Assembly: GCA_964347345.1 (NCBI GenBank)
Contig: CAYFYB010000026.1
Span: 1 to 20,663 of the forward strand
Direction of reading: 5' to 3'
Source of the DNA: JAJISG01 sp964347345
Lineage (GTDB): Archaea > Thermoplasmatota > Thermoplasmata > RBG-16-68-12 > JAJISG01
Length of the DNA: 20,663 nucleotides
Shown: piece after piece, positions 1 through 6,598 of the stretch
How the letters are laid out: the number at the start of each line of letters is the position of its first letter
Position numbering within the stretch: position 1 is the stretch's first letter
The notes under the pieces: generated by a model
What the model was told of the DNA's origin: nothing
Seen by the model: the letters and a program-made list of their open reading frames with translations, nothing else
Databases searched by the model: none
Position numbers and translations under genes: made by a program

Positions 1-94
1 GCTCACCCTCGCGGAAGGTCTTGCCCAACAGGTGGTCGTCGCAGGCGGCCACCAGGACTTCCCTGCCCTGCCTGTAGATCTTGAGCTTTATCAA
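1..94 (-). CDS. DUF424 family protein, N-terminal part (cut by left edge)
   Basis: The minus strand encodes about 31 residues starting at a TTG codon and running off the window. The readable part goes L/M-I-K-L-K-I-Y-R, then Q-G-R-E-V-L-V-A-A-C-D-D-H-L-L-G-K-T-F-R-E-G-E. This matches my memory of the N-terminus of archaeal DUF424 proteins (a basic strand followed by VLVAxCDxxLLGKxFxEGxL). The function of the family is not established. No in-frame ATG lies upstream. A TATA-type box sits about 29 bases before the TTG, which fits a leaderless or near-leaderless message. Only the 5' end is present, so length and domain completeness cannot be judged. Confidence 0.75.
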   Translation of the reverse strand, partial: MIKLKIYRQGREVLVAACDDHLLGKTFREGE

Positions 95-118
95 CGCGTA
101 ATGAGGGGATGGAAGCGA

Positions 119-127
119 CTTAAAGAT
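119..127 (-). promoter_or_regulatory. TATA-type promoter box for the DUF424 gene
   Basis: On the minus strand this reads ATCTTTAAG, an A/T-rich box in GC-rich surroundings. It lies about 27-32 bases before the TTG start at 94, the usual archaeal TATA-to-start-site distance, so transcription probably begins at or next to the start codon. Confidence 0.5.
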
Positions 128-145
128 ATGTGAGGAGGTGGACCT

Positions 146-505
146 TCAGGGCATCGCCCTGCGCCTGAATACGACGATCCAGTGACTGCCGAAGCGTTGT
201 CGTTCTTCGGCGGTAGTACGACGCAGGTACCGACTCTCCTCCGGCTTCCAACCTACTGGGGTGGGCTCCAGCAAGTTCGGTTCCTTTCGTCTGGAATAAG
301 AACTCAAGCGGTTGCTCAGGTAGGTAAGAGCTGAGTACCGTGTTCCCGAACCGTATAGGCCGTAGCGTTCCTCAAGGTGTCTCCAGACCTGCGGATAGAG
401 GTCACGGAATACCTCGACGTACTCCAAAACGGTGAACGCATTGGGCATTCTCCTGATCGTCTCCTCCAGTTGATTGTCTGAAACGGGAGGTCGACCCTTC
501 GCCAT
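146..505 (-). CDS. Basic hypothetical protein, 119 aa, downstream of MCM
   Basis: I do not recognise this protein. From the ATG at 505 it is 119 residues, strongly basic and soluble. It starts MAKGRPPVSD and has a predicted helical middle (FTVLEYVEVFRDLYPQVWRHLEERY), a Gly/Ser turn, then a second helix (SALTYLSNRLSSYSRR). The C-terminal part looks like strands ending in HWIVVFRRR. The pattern could suit a small winged-helix or other nucleic-acid-binding fold, but that is only inference. The frame stays open to a GTG at 604 that would overlap the end of MCM. The added stretch contains a low-complexity Ala run encoded by GC-rich repeats and has no good ribosome site, so I prefer 505. A TTG at 523 preceded by GAGGTGAGG is another possible start. 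It follows MCM on the same strand and may be co-transcribed with it. Confidence 0.6.
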   Translation of the reverse strand: MAKGRPPVSDNQLEETIRRMPNAFTVLEYVEVFRDLYPQVWRHLEERYGLYGSGTRYSALTYLSNRLSSYSRRKEPNLLEPTPVGWKPEESRYLRRTTAEERQRFGSHWIVVFRRRAMP

Positions 506-579
506 ATTGTATGGACGAATCAACCTCACCTCTTGTATCTTCCCTTGCCATCGGGCCGCGGCGGCCGCGTACACGGTGT

Positions 580-2676
580 TCAGAAACGACTCACAAGTTT
601 CCACTTGTTGGCCGCAGGAGAGTAGACCTCACCCTCCTGACTCCATCGCCTCAGCCAGGCATCCACGCGGCTTGGCGGAATGTTCCTCTCCTCTGCTGCC
701 TCGAGGATGTCCTTCAGGTCCGCGACACCGTCCCTTTCCGACAGCTCCGCGATGATTTCCCGGAGAGCAATCATCTGAGTTCTCTGGGACTGACTCACAC
801 CAGTGGCCACTATGTCGATATCGAACCTGCCTTCGATTCCTGTGACCTTCTGCAGCCAGTACTCCACAATGCGGACGGCGCGCTGGGCGTCCTCTTCGGT
901 AACATCCGGACTGAGACGGGCCCGGGCGCTTGCCTCCGCCAGGCGGATGAAAGCCTCCAGTTGCCGAGGGGTGATGGGTACGGCACCTCCCTCGACCTCG
1001 CCCTGCTTTCTAATCTCGAGGTACTTTTCTTGAATGATCTGCATTGCCTCGGCCGTCATCACGGGGTATATTCTCTTGGCGAAGGCCACGTACTTGCGCA
1101 GAAAGGTAGGCTCGAAGTATGGAAGGAAGGCATCGTCGATATCGGACGTCTTCACCACCGCCATCTCGGGCCGGTGGCGAATCTGTTCTCCCACCAGGTG
1201 ACCCCTCAGTATGTGCTCAGCCATGGCCCTGTCGTACTGGGCCTGGGGACGATCCATAACGGGGAAGATCACGTCGAATCGACTCAAGAGCGTGCTCGGG
1301 AGGTTGATCTGCTCACTGATGAACTTCTTGTCATCAAATCGTCCGAAGGTCGGGTTTGCAGCTGCTAGGATGGCACATCTCGTCTGCAGGGTTGCCGTTA
1401 TGCCGGCTTTGGCCACATGGACGGTCTGCTGCTCCATGGCCGTGTGGATGCTCGATCTGTCCTGCTCGCTCATCTTCTCCAGCTCGTCGATGCACGCCAG
1501 GCCCTTGTCTGCGAGGACCAGTGCTCCGGCTTCAAGAGTCCAGCGCCCCTCGCCGAACTCGTCGCGAACCGCAGCGGCAGTGAGCCCGGCGGCCGTTGCC
1601 GCCTTCCCAGAGGCATAGATTCCACGCGGCGAAAGACGCGTCATGTACGCGAGGAGTTCGCTCTTACCCGTGCCGGGATCGCCCACCAGGAGGATATGAC
1701 TGTCTCCCCGAATCCTTCGGCCGTCAGGGAGTTCCTTGGCAACACCTCCGAACAGTTGCAGGGCTAGAGCTTCCTTCTCAACGTCGAGACCATAAATCGA
1801 GGGTGCTATCGAGCCGACAATCTTCCTGATGACGTCCTCGGTGGCCGCCTCCTCGTCGATCTTCTTCACGTCATCAGGAGTGATCTCGATCTCCTCATAC
1901 TCCAGCTTCTCCATCTCAATGCTCACGATGTCGGCGAAGATGTCGAAGAGGGTGGACTTGGCGCTGAAGCGGCCCCTCTGGGCACCCCTGAGAACGCCGT
2001 TGAGAACGAGCCTGTCACCTGGAAAAACCTGGCCCGTGATGTCGTCCTCCACGTAGGCCACCAATCTCTGAGGCGCCTCACCGCCTCGCAGTTCCTCCGG
2101 AGGCTCCTGAATCTCTATCTTCTGTGTATCCACAAAGCGAGAACCTTCATCGATCAGCTTGAACTTCGTCGACCCGGGAGTCCGGGTGCACCCGCCCTGG
2201 TTCTCGTAGCACTCCAGCGGCTCTCTAAAGGCCATGCCCTCCTGGGCCTCCTTGATGATAGCCCCGCATCGAAGGCACTGGAAGACGGCCTCCACAAGCC
2301 TAGGTCGGACTTCCGTGGCCTTTCTAAGCAGGCCCTCCACGGAGACGAGTCTTCCGAGATGCTTGGCTCTCAGGTCGCGGATTTCCACCCTCATGTCCCG
2401 TGGTATGCCTCGGACCCGGAAGTGGATCTCCGCCTCCTCTGTAGGCGGGATGTACTGTTTTATCGCCTGTTCCGCGGCGTAGATGGCATTCTGTGGCCGT
2501 CTCATCAGGTAGATGGCCAGGTCGCTGTCGAATCTCTCTATGTCGGCGTAGTCCACGTGAAGGCTCCTGCCCTCCGGGTAGGCGTCGGCGATGGCGGTGA
2601 TTCGACCTGCGAAATCGCCCTCGTCGAAGAACATCTCCCACCGGAGGACCAGCTCCTCCGTCGAGTAGCTCAGCAA
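580..2676 (-). CDS. mcm: Replicative DNA helicase MCM
   Basis: Minichromosome maintenance helicase, the hexameric 3'-5' helicase that unwinds DNA at archaeal replication forks. The 698-residue length is normal for the family. It has an N-terminal domain with a zinc site (Cys134, Cys137, Cys156, Cys163) and an AAA+ domain with Walker A GDPGTGKS (332-339), Walker B LACIDEL (393-399), sensor 1 Asn in AAANP (441) and the arginine finger SRFD (465-468). A C-terminal winged-helix segment ends the protein. No intein or frameshift is visible. The start is a TTG at 2676 with a GGGGGAG ribosome site five bases upstream, and a TATA box (TTAAATA) lies about 40 bases before it, giving a leader of roughly 14 bases. 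The basic 119-residue gene follows on the same strand. Confidence 0.98.
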   Translation of the reverse strand: MLSYSTEELVLRWEMFFDEGDFAGRITAIADAYPEGRSLHVDYADIERFDSDLAIYLMRRPQNAIYAAEQAIKQYIPPTEEAEIHFRVRGIPRDMRVEIRDLRAKHLGRLVSVEGLLRKATEVRPRLVEAVFQCLRCGAIIKEAQEGMAFREPLECYENQGGCTRTPGSTKFKLIDEGSRFVDTQKIEIQEPPEELRGGEAPQRLVAYVEDDITGQVFPGDRLVLNGVLRGAQRGRFSAKSTLFDIFADIVSIEMEKLEYEEIEITPDDVKKIDEEAATEDVIRKIVGSIAPSIYGLDVEKEALALQLFGGVAKELPDGRRIRGDSHILLVGDPGTGKSELLAYMTRLSPRGIYASGKAATAAGLTAAAVRDEFGEGRWTLEAGALVLADKGLACIDELEKMSEQDRSSIHTAMEQQTVHVAKAGITATLQTRCAILAAANPTFGRFDDKKFISEQINLPSTLLSRFDVIFPVMDRPQAQYDRAMAEHILRGHLVGEQIRHRPEMAVVKTSDIDDAFLPYFEPTFLRKYVAFAKRIYPVMTAEAMQIIQEKYLEIRKQGEVEGGAVPITPRQLEAFIRLAEASARARLSPDVTEEDAQRAVRIVEYWLQKVTGIEGRFDIDIVATGVSQSQRTQMIALREIIAELSERDGVADLKDILEAAEERNIPPSRVDAWLRRWSQEGEVYSPAANKWKLVSRF

Positions 2677-2712
2677 GGGACTCCCCCTTTCTTTCGCGAT
2701 GAAGGGTACCGG

Positions 2713-2719
2713 TATTTAA
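2713..2719 (-). promoter_or_regulatory. TATA-type promoter box for mcm
   Basis: The minus strand reads TTAAATA here. A start site 25-27 bases downstream (near 2690) leaves a short leader that just contains the GGGGGAG ribosome site before the TTG at 2676. Confidence 0.55.
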
Positions 2720-2812
2720 CAAACGGAGCGGCATTTCCTCTGGAGCTGCCCACAACTTGAAGGTCATTTCCAGTGGAAATGCCAGACGTCCGAGGGGAGG
2801 CGGCGCGAATCC

Positions 2813-2932
2813 TCAGGGGCAGGTGGAATAGCCACACCATCGGCAGAGATTGCATCTGCCCTCCCTCTGTAGGCGCCCCTGACAATCGGGGCAGAAATCT
2901 TCCTCCGTCCTTCCAATTAACCTCAACTGCAT
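2813..2932 (-). CDS. Small zinc-ribbon protein, 39 aa
   Basis: A 39-residue reading frame starting MQLRLIGRTEEDFC and ending CGYSTCP. It holds CPDC, then CNLC and WCGY, with a last Cys-Pro at the C-terminus (Cys14, Cys17, Cys27, Cys30, Cys33, Cys38). This is the layout of a minimal zinc ribbon, CPxC-x9-C-x2-C-x2-CGYSxC, which resembles the C-terminal knuckles of many archaeal proteins. Its role is unknown. The ATG at 2932 is preceded by GAGGAGA at good spacing. Another ATG six codons upstream (2950) would give 45 residues and sits closer to the expected transcription start. The frame was found by reading the minus strand directly. It lies between mcm and the divergent winged-helix gene, with its own TATA box. 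Confidence 0.7.
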   Translation of the reverse strand: MQLRLIGRTEEDFCPDCQGRLQREGRCNLCRWCGYSTCP

Positions 2933-2980
2933 GCTTGCGTCTCCTCTCATGCCGTCACCAGCTTCTCTAGGGCGCAGGCC

Positions 2981-2987
2981 TTAAAAA
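2981..2987 (-). promoter_or_regulatory. TATA-type promoter box for the small zinc-ribbon gene
   Basis: The minus strand reads TTTTTAA. It lies 31-37 bases before the ATG at 2950 and about 50 before the ATG at 2932. Transcription would then start near 2958, which is compatible with either start codon. Confidence 0.5.
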
Positions 2988-3049
2988 GGCTGAAAGGGGG
3001 AGGTGGCCGAAGAATGAAAGTACTCCCGGGGAACGCCTCAGACCCGCAA

Positions 3050-3059
3050 GCTTTAACCT
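3050..3059 (+). promoter_or_regulatory. TATA-type promoter box for the winged-helix gene
   Basis: The plus strand has CTTTAACCTT just ahead of the GTG at 3090. A start site about 26 bases further on would lie near 3080, leaving a leader of about ten bases that contains GGGGAGG. Confidence 0.45.
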
Positions 3060-3089
3060 TATCAGGTCTGTTACCAGGCCGGGGAGGAA

Positions 3090-3686
3090 GTGTTCGTACC
3101 GGAAAAGAGCATGAAGGAGCTCCTTCTCTCCTATTTGAAGAGGTCGGAGACCTCTATAAGCGGCCTGGCAAGGAGGCTGGAGGAGGATGGATACAGGCTC
3201 CACCGCCTGCTTCTCACGGGATACCTCCGAGCACTGGCCGACATGGGTTACGTGCGGGAGAAGGCGATCCCGCCCTCCAAGGTCTACACTCTTGCTGGTG
3301 GTAGGGAAAGGAACCTGTACGAGATGCTCGGAGACTTCTGCAGGCTCATGGAGGCAGAGGAGCGAAAAGCGGCCGGCCTCTGCGTCGCCGTCCTTCAGAG
3401 GCTCTTCCGGAGGCCTGTGTTCCTGCGGGAGGTCCGGGAGTGTGGCTTTCCCAGTGGGTACGAGTCCCTGATGGTGGAGCAGGAAGAGCGGGAGGAAGCC
3501 AGGAAGGGCCTCATGAAGGTGGGGATCAAGATACCCCTCAGCGAGCCGGCCTACAAGGTCCCCGAGAAGCGGGATGACCGCCGGGAGGAGGTCCTTGCTC
3601 GGCTCGTCTTGGAGAAGTTCCAGGCCTCGGGCCTCGTCATGGAGACGAAGCAGACGCGACTGGAGGGCGAGGAAAAGGGAAGCTAG
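3090..3686 (+). CDS. Winged helix-turn-helix protein, putative regulator
   Basis: A 198-residue soluble protein with many charged residues. Residues about 8-68 (MKELLLSYLKRSETSISGLARRLEED, LLLTGYLRALADMGYVREK, SKVYTLA) look like an archaeal winged helix-turn-helix: three helices, then a short beta hairpin. The rest is mostly helical and highly charged, without a family I can name. It is probably a DNA-binding regulator, but its target is unknown. The GTG start is preceded by GGGGAGG, only two to four bases away. The ATG at 3111 is the alternative. The last few bases of the gene overlap the 3' end of the SRP RNA gene on the opposite strand. Confidence 0.75.
   Translation: MFVPEKSMKELLLSYLKRSETSISGLARRLEEDGYRLHRLLLTGYLRALADMGYVREKAIPPSKVYTLAGGRERNLYEMLGDFCRLMEAEERKAAGLCVAVLQRLFRRPVFLREVRECGFPSGYESLMVEQEEREEARKGLMKVGIKIPLSEPAYKVPEKRDDRREEVLARLVLEKFQASGLVMETKQTRLEGEEKGS
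3673..3676 (-). terminator. Oligo-T terminator of the SRP RNA
   Basis: On the minus strand TTCCCTTTTCC follows directly after the end of helix 1 of the SRP RNA. Archaeal RNA polymerase stops at such T-rich tracts. It lies inside the last codons of the convergent winged-helix gene. Confidence 0.4.
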
Positions 3687-3992
3687 GCCGCTGGGGTTGA
3701 CGTGCCGCATGAGCTCCAGCTGCCCAGGAGCCTTCTCGGTCCCGCGCCCCCACGAGCGCCAGTAGTCCGCAGTTAGGCTGCTCACTTCCGTGCCTGACCC
3801 GGTATCCACGGCTAAGGAAGGGTCCCTGGCCCTCCGGCCAGCTTCCCGACCAGCTCCGGCCCCGTAGGACAGGACGTCAACGTCGACCCTCTGGACTGGA
3901 GCCCAGCGGAGTACATCTTCCCCAGCTGTCGGCCCCGCATGTCGACGCTTTCGGTGTACAAGGGGACGCCGAGCCCCCCGCCCTAGCCTAGC
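3682..3992 (-). ncRNA. ffs: SRP RNA (archaeal 7S RNA)
   Basis: This is the signal recognition particle RNA, which with SRP19 and SRP54 targets ribosomes with membrane or exported nascent chains to the translocon. The minus strand carries the helix 8 signature GGTCAGGCACGGAAGTGAGC followed by AGCCTAAC (3772-3800), with the GGAA tetraloop and the flanking loops that bind SRP54. The 5' segment GGGGGGCTCGGCGTCCCC resembles the small-domain start of archaeal 7S RNAs. The 5' end GCTAGGC (3992-3986) pairs perfectly with the 3' end GCCTAGC (3688-3682), closing helix 1 and giving about 311 bases, the usual archaeal size. A TATA box lies about 26 bases before the 5' end and a T-run follows the 3' end. 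The exact termini are inferred from pairing. The overlapping reading frames are shadows. Confidence 0.95.
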
Positions 3993-4015
3993 GGGTGTAC
4001 TATGTTATCTAGGGG

Positions 4016-4022
4016 TATTTAG
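4016..4022 (-). promoter_or_regulatory. TATA-type promoter box for SRP RNA
   Basis: The minus strand reads ACTAAATACC, with CTAAATA as the core. Its centre is about 26 bases from the inferred 5' end of the SRP RNA at 3992, the standard archaeal spacing. Nothing else was recognised between here and 4119. Confidence 0.65.
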
Positions 4023-4119
4023 TTTTCCCTGGCGGGGCCAATCGCGCCTCCTGGGACACGGTTTTCCAACCCCAGGGCGATGCCATGGGGGCATCCAGAG
4101 CACCTTTCTCTCAGCCTCG

Positions 4120-4263
4120 CTACCGCCAACCCGCGGTGAACAGGCTTGAGAAGAAGAGACTGAGGAGGAAGCCGATGCCGAAGATGGCAAGAATCAGTGC
4201 GATCACCTTGCCAAAGAAGACCAGCCTTTCCTTACTCAGAATCCGCTGAAGATTAGACGGCAT
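4120..4263 (-). CDS. Small single-span membrane protein, 47 aa
   Basis: A 47-residue reading frame with a basic N-terminal helix (MPSNLQRILSKERL), one long hydrophobic span (about residues 15-43) and a short tail ending TAGWR. By the positive-inside rule the N-terminus should be cytoplasmic. I do not recognise a family. Size and topology are like the small Sec subunits, but it lacks clear SecE or Sec-beta motifs, so I do not assign it. It is shorter than the usual ORF-calling threshold. Support comes from a GAGG sequence shortly before the ATG, an upstream TCTAAAA box, and its position as the only frame filling the space between the SRP RNA and NAC genes. Confidence 0.6.
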   Translation of the reverse strand: MPSNLQRILSKERLVFFGKVIALILAIFGIGFLLSLFFSSLFTAGWR

Positions 4264-4300
4264 CGAGCCTCGTATCAGGTGCACCCATAATAGCCGTTGT

Positions 4301-4310
4301 GCTTTTAGAA
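4301..4310 (-). promoter_or_regulatory. Possible TATA box for the 47-aa membrane protein
   Basis: The minus strand reads TTCTAAAAGC, an A/T-rich box about 40 bases before the ATG at 4263. It would give a leader of about 17 bases containing the GAGG ribosome site. The match is modest. Confidence 0.35.
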
Positions 4311-4359
4311 TACTGACCTCGAAATTGCATGCCGGATGGGGACAATCCTCGCCGAGGCG

Positions 4360-4716
4360 CTACCTCTTCATCAGCTTGATGATGGCCTCCGCCGGCTCCC
4401 CGTCGCACTCCTGCAGAGCCTTGCGGGCGGCGTCGGCGGAAGCTCCCGTTCTCTCCATCACGAGCCTCACATCTTCCTCCGGGATGGAGGGTCCGACACC
4501 GGCCCTCTCCATCACCTCGGCCTGACCCACGACCTGGAAGACCTTCTGACCCTGGACGGTCATCTCGGCCACCCCCGGAGACCTGATGACGTATTCCTTG
4601 GAAGCCGTCCTGATGATGACCTCCTCCACGCCCTCCAGCTCCTTGTATCCCAACTGTCGCATCATCATCTTGGCCTGTCGGGGGTTGACGCGCCCACCGG
4701 GGATTCCGGGAAGCAT
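4360..4716 (-). CDS. nac: Nascent polypeptide-associated complex protein (NAC alpha)
   Basis: The archaeal NAC homologue, which binds ribosomes and newly made chains as a homodimer. Taking the ATG at 4716, it starts MLPGIPGGRVNPRQ, the usual archaeal NAC opening. A NAC domain follows (KELEGVEEVIIRTASKEYVI and EMTVQGQKVFQVVGQAE), then a C-terminal UBA domain (PEEDVRLVMERTGASADAARKALQECDGEPAEAIIKLMKR). The length of 118 residues is normal. An ATG three codons upstream (4725) is also possible. I prefer 4716 because AGGGATGA sits at good spacing before it and because of family similarity. It is divergent from ABCE1, with a TATA-like element between them. Confidence 0.93.
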   Translation of the reverse strand: MLPGIPGGRVNPRQAKMMMRQLGYKELEGVEEVIIRTASKEYVIRSPGVAEMTVQGQKVFQVVGQAEVMERAGVGPSIPEEDVRLVMERTGASADAARKALQECDGEPAEAIIKLMKR

Positions 4717-4744
4717 GGTTATCATCCCTACATCGGCTCTGCGC

Positions 4745-4755
4745 CTATAAGTTTA
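4745..4755. promoter_or_regulatory. Shared TATA-like element between divergent NAC and ABCE1 genes
   Basis: The plus strand reads CTATAAGTTTA, giving CTATAAG for rightward use and TAAACTTATAG for leftward use. It lies about 20-30 bases before the NAC start and 40-50 before ABCE1, so one A/T-rich element may position transcription in both directions. Confidence 0.45.
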
Positions 4756-4795
4756 CCCAGCCCTGGATTCACAGACCTCCCCGCGGTGCGCCTTT

Positions 4796-6598
4796 ATGAG
4801 CTACGGGGCCTTGATGGGAAACGTGAAGATCGCCGTTGTCTTCGAGGACAAGTGTCACCCCGACAGGTGTAACCTCGAGTGCATGGCATACTGTCCTCCC
4901 ATGAGGACGGGGACGGAGGTGATCTGGCTCAGCCGGGAGACGGGCAAGGCCGCCATCTCTGAGGAGACCTGCATAGCCTGCGGAATATGTTTGAAAAAAT
5001 GTCCCTTCGACGCCATTCGAATAATCGGCCTGCCGGATGAGCTGGAGGAGGACATGGTCCACCGCTACGGCATGAACGCTTTCCGTCTGTTCAGGCTACC
5101 CATCCCCAAGGAGGGCCAGGTCATGGGCCTCCTGGGCCCCAACGGCATAGGGAAGACCACCGTCATCAACATCCTCTCAGGGCATCTGATGCCCAACCTC
5201 GGGCAGTATGAGGAGGAGCCCACCTGGGACAAGGTCCTGGACAAGTACGCGGGTACAGAGCTCCAGGCCTACCTGCGCCACCTCGCCGACGGGGAGTGGA
5301 GGACCTCCCTAAAGCCCCAGTACGTGGACCGGCTGCCCCAGCTCCACAAGGGGAAGGTGGGAGACCTCTTGGAGCGGGTGGACGAAAGGGGGAAGCTGGA
5401 TGAGTTGGCGGGAGAGCTGGAGCTGGAGAGCTTCATCAACCACGACCTGAGGACCCTCTCTGGTGGGGAGTTACAGAGGACGGCCATCGCCGCCACGATG
5501 CTGAAGGATGCCCAGGCCTACTTCTTCGACGAGCCTTCCTCCTACCTGGACATATATCAGAGGCTCCGGGTCGCCAGGGTCATCCACAGACTGTCTCAGG
5601 AGAAGCCCACGGTGGTCGTCGAGCACGATCTGGCCATCCTGGACTTCCTGGCGGACATGGTCTACCTCCTCTACGGCGAGAAGGGGGCCTACGGCATCGT
5701 GGCCCAGCCCCGGGCCGTCAGGTCAGCGATCAACGTCTACCTAGGAGGCTACCTGAGGGAGGAGAACATCCGCTTCAGGGATCATGAGATCAGGTTCGAG
5801 GCCCATCCTCCCAGGGGGGAATGGAAGGCGGCCCCCCTCGTGTCCTTCACGGATATGGAGGTGGAGCTGGACGGTTTCACCCTGAGGACAGGGGCTGGAG
5901 GCGTCAAGAAGGGGGAGGTCGTGGGGGTCGTCGGACCCAACGCCACGGGAAAGACGACCTTCGTAAGGGTCCTGGCGGGGGAGCTGAAGCCCAAGACGGG
6001 GGAGGTGAAGGGCAGCGGGACGGTGTCCTACAAGCCCCAATACATCCAGCTGGTGTACGAGGGAAGCGTCCGCGAGTTCCTCCTGGGACGCCTGGGCAAG
6101 GCGGTAGAGTCAAGCTACTTCAAGACGGAGCTCTCCGGTCCCTTAGAGCTGGAGCCCATCATGGAGAAGGAGGTCCCGACTCTCTCAGGGGGAGAGCAAC
6201 AGAGGGTCTCCATCGCCCTTTGCCTGGGCAAGGAGGCCCAGATCTACCTCTTGGATGAGCCCTCCGCCTATTTGGACAGCAACCAGCGCATGCAGGCCGC
6301 AAAGGCCATGCGGAGAGCTATGGAGAGCATGGGCAAGACCGCCCTCATAGTGGACCACGACGTCTACTTCATCGACATGGTGTCCGATTCCATCATGGTT
6401 TTCACGGGCGAGCCGGCCAGGGAGGGCAGGGGCTCAGGCCCTTTCCCAATGAGGGAGGGCATGAACCGCTTTTTAGAGCATGTGGGGGTGACCTTTCGCA
6501 GGGATCTTGACACCAAGAGGCCCAGAATCAATAGCCCAGGGTCCAAACTGGATCGCCAGCAAAGGTCGTCTGGGGAGTACTACTACCCCATCGCTTAG
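4796..6598 (+). CDS. abcE1: Ribosome recycling factor ABCE1 (RNase L inhibitor homologue)
   Basis: The twin-ATPase iron-sulfur protein that splits 70S/80S-type ribosomes after termination, together with aRF1 or Pelota. At 600 residues it is full length. The N-terminal ferredoxin-like domain has two cysteine sets for [4Fe-4S] clusters (Cys20, 25, 29, 33 and Cys59, 62, 65, 69). The first nucleotide-binding domain has Walker A GPNGIGKTT (114-122), signature LSGGELQR (221-228) and Walker B AYFFDEPSS (241-249). The second has GPNATGKTT (380-388), LSGGEQQR (463-470) and IYLLDEPS (483-490). The ATG at 4796 is used here. An ATG at 4814 (MGNVKIAVV) could be the true start. It converges on the DedA gene, with overlapping stop codons. 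Confidence 0.97.
   Translation: MSYGALMGNVKIAVVFEDKCHPDRCNLECMAYCPPMRTGTEVIWLSRETGKAAISEETCIACGICLKKCPFDAIRIIGLPDELEEDMVHRYGMNAFRLFRLPIPKEGQVMGLLGPNGIGKTTVINILSGHLMPNLGQYEEEPTWDKVLDKYAGTELQAYLRHLADGEWRTSLKPQYVDRLPQLHKGKVGDLLERVDERGKLDELAGELELESFINHDLRTLSGGELQRTAIAATMLKDAQAYFFDEPSSYLDIYQRLRVARVIHRLSQEKPTVVVEHDLAILDFLADMVYLLYGEKGAYGIVAQPRAVRSAINVYLGGYLREENIRFRDHEIRFEAHPPRGEWKAAPLVSFTDMEVELDGFTLRTGAGGVKKGEVVGVVGPNATGKTTFVRVLAGELKPKTGEVKGSGTVSYKPQYIQLVYEGSVREFLLGRLGKAVESSYFKTELSGPLELEPIMEKEVPTLSGGEQQRVSIALCLGKEAQIYLLDEPSAYLDSNQRMQAAKAMRRAMESMGKTALIVDHDVYFIDMVSDSIMVFTGEPAREGRGSGPFPMREGMNRFLEHVGVTFRRDLDTKRPRINSPGSKLDRQQRSSGEYYYPIA

Noticed and set aside
506..604. Extended start for the basic orphan gene overlapping the mcm end
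   Set aside because: The extra part has an Ala run encoded by a GC-rich repeat and no ribosome site, so the start at 505 is preferred.
511..1368. 285-residue plus-strand open frame opposite mcm
   Set aside because: Lies entirely antisense to mcm coding sequence apart from its first bases, and its composition reflects the complementary codons.
2967..3809. 280-residue minus-strand open frame covering the winged-helix gene and part of the SRP RNA
   Set aside because: It is antisense to a well-formed winged-helix frame and runs across the SRP RNA, with low-complexity Leu/Pro-rich sequence and no family features.
4005..4190. 61-residue minus-strand open frame over the SRP promoter
   Set aside because: It overlaps the 47-residue membrane gene in another frame and crosses the SRP TATA box, and is Ser/Pro-rich without features.
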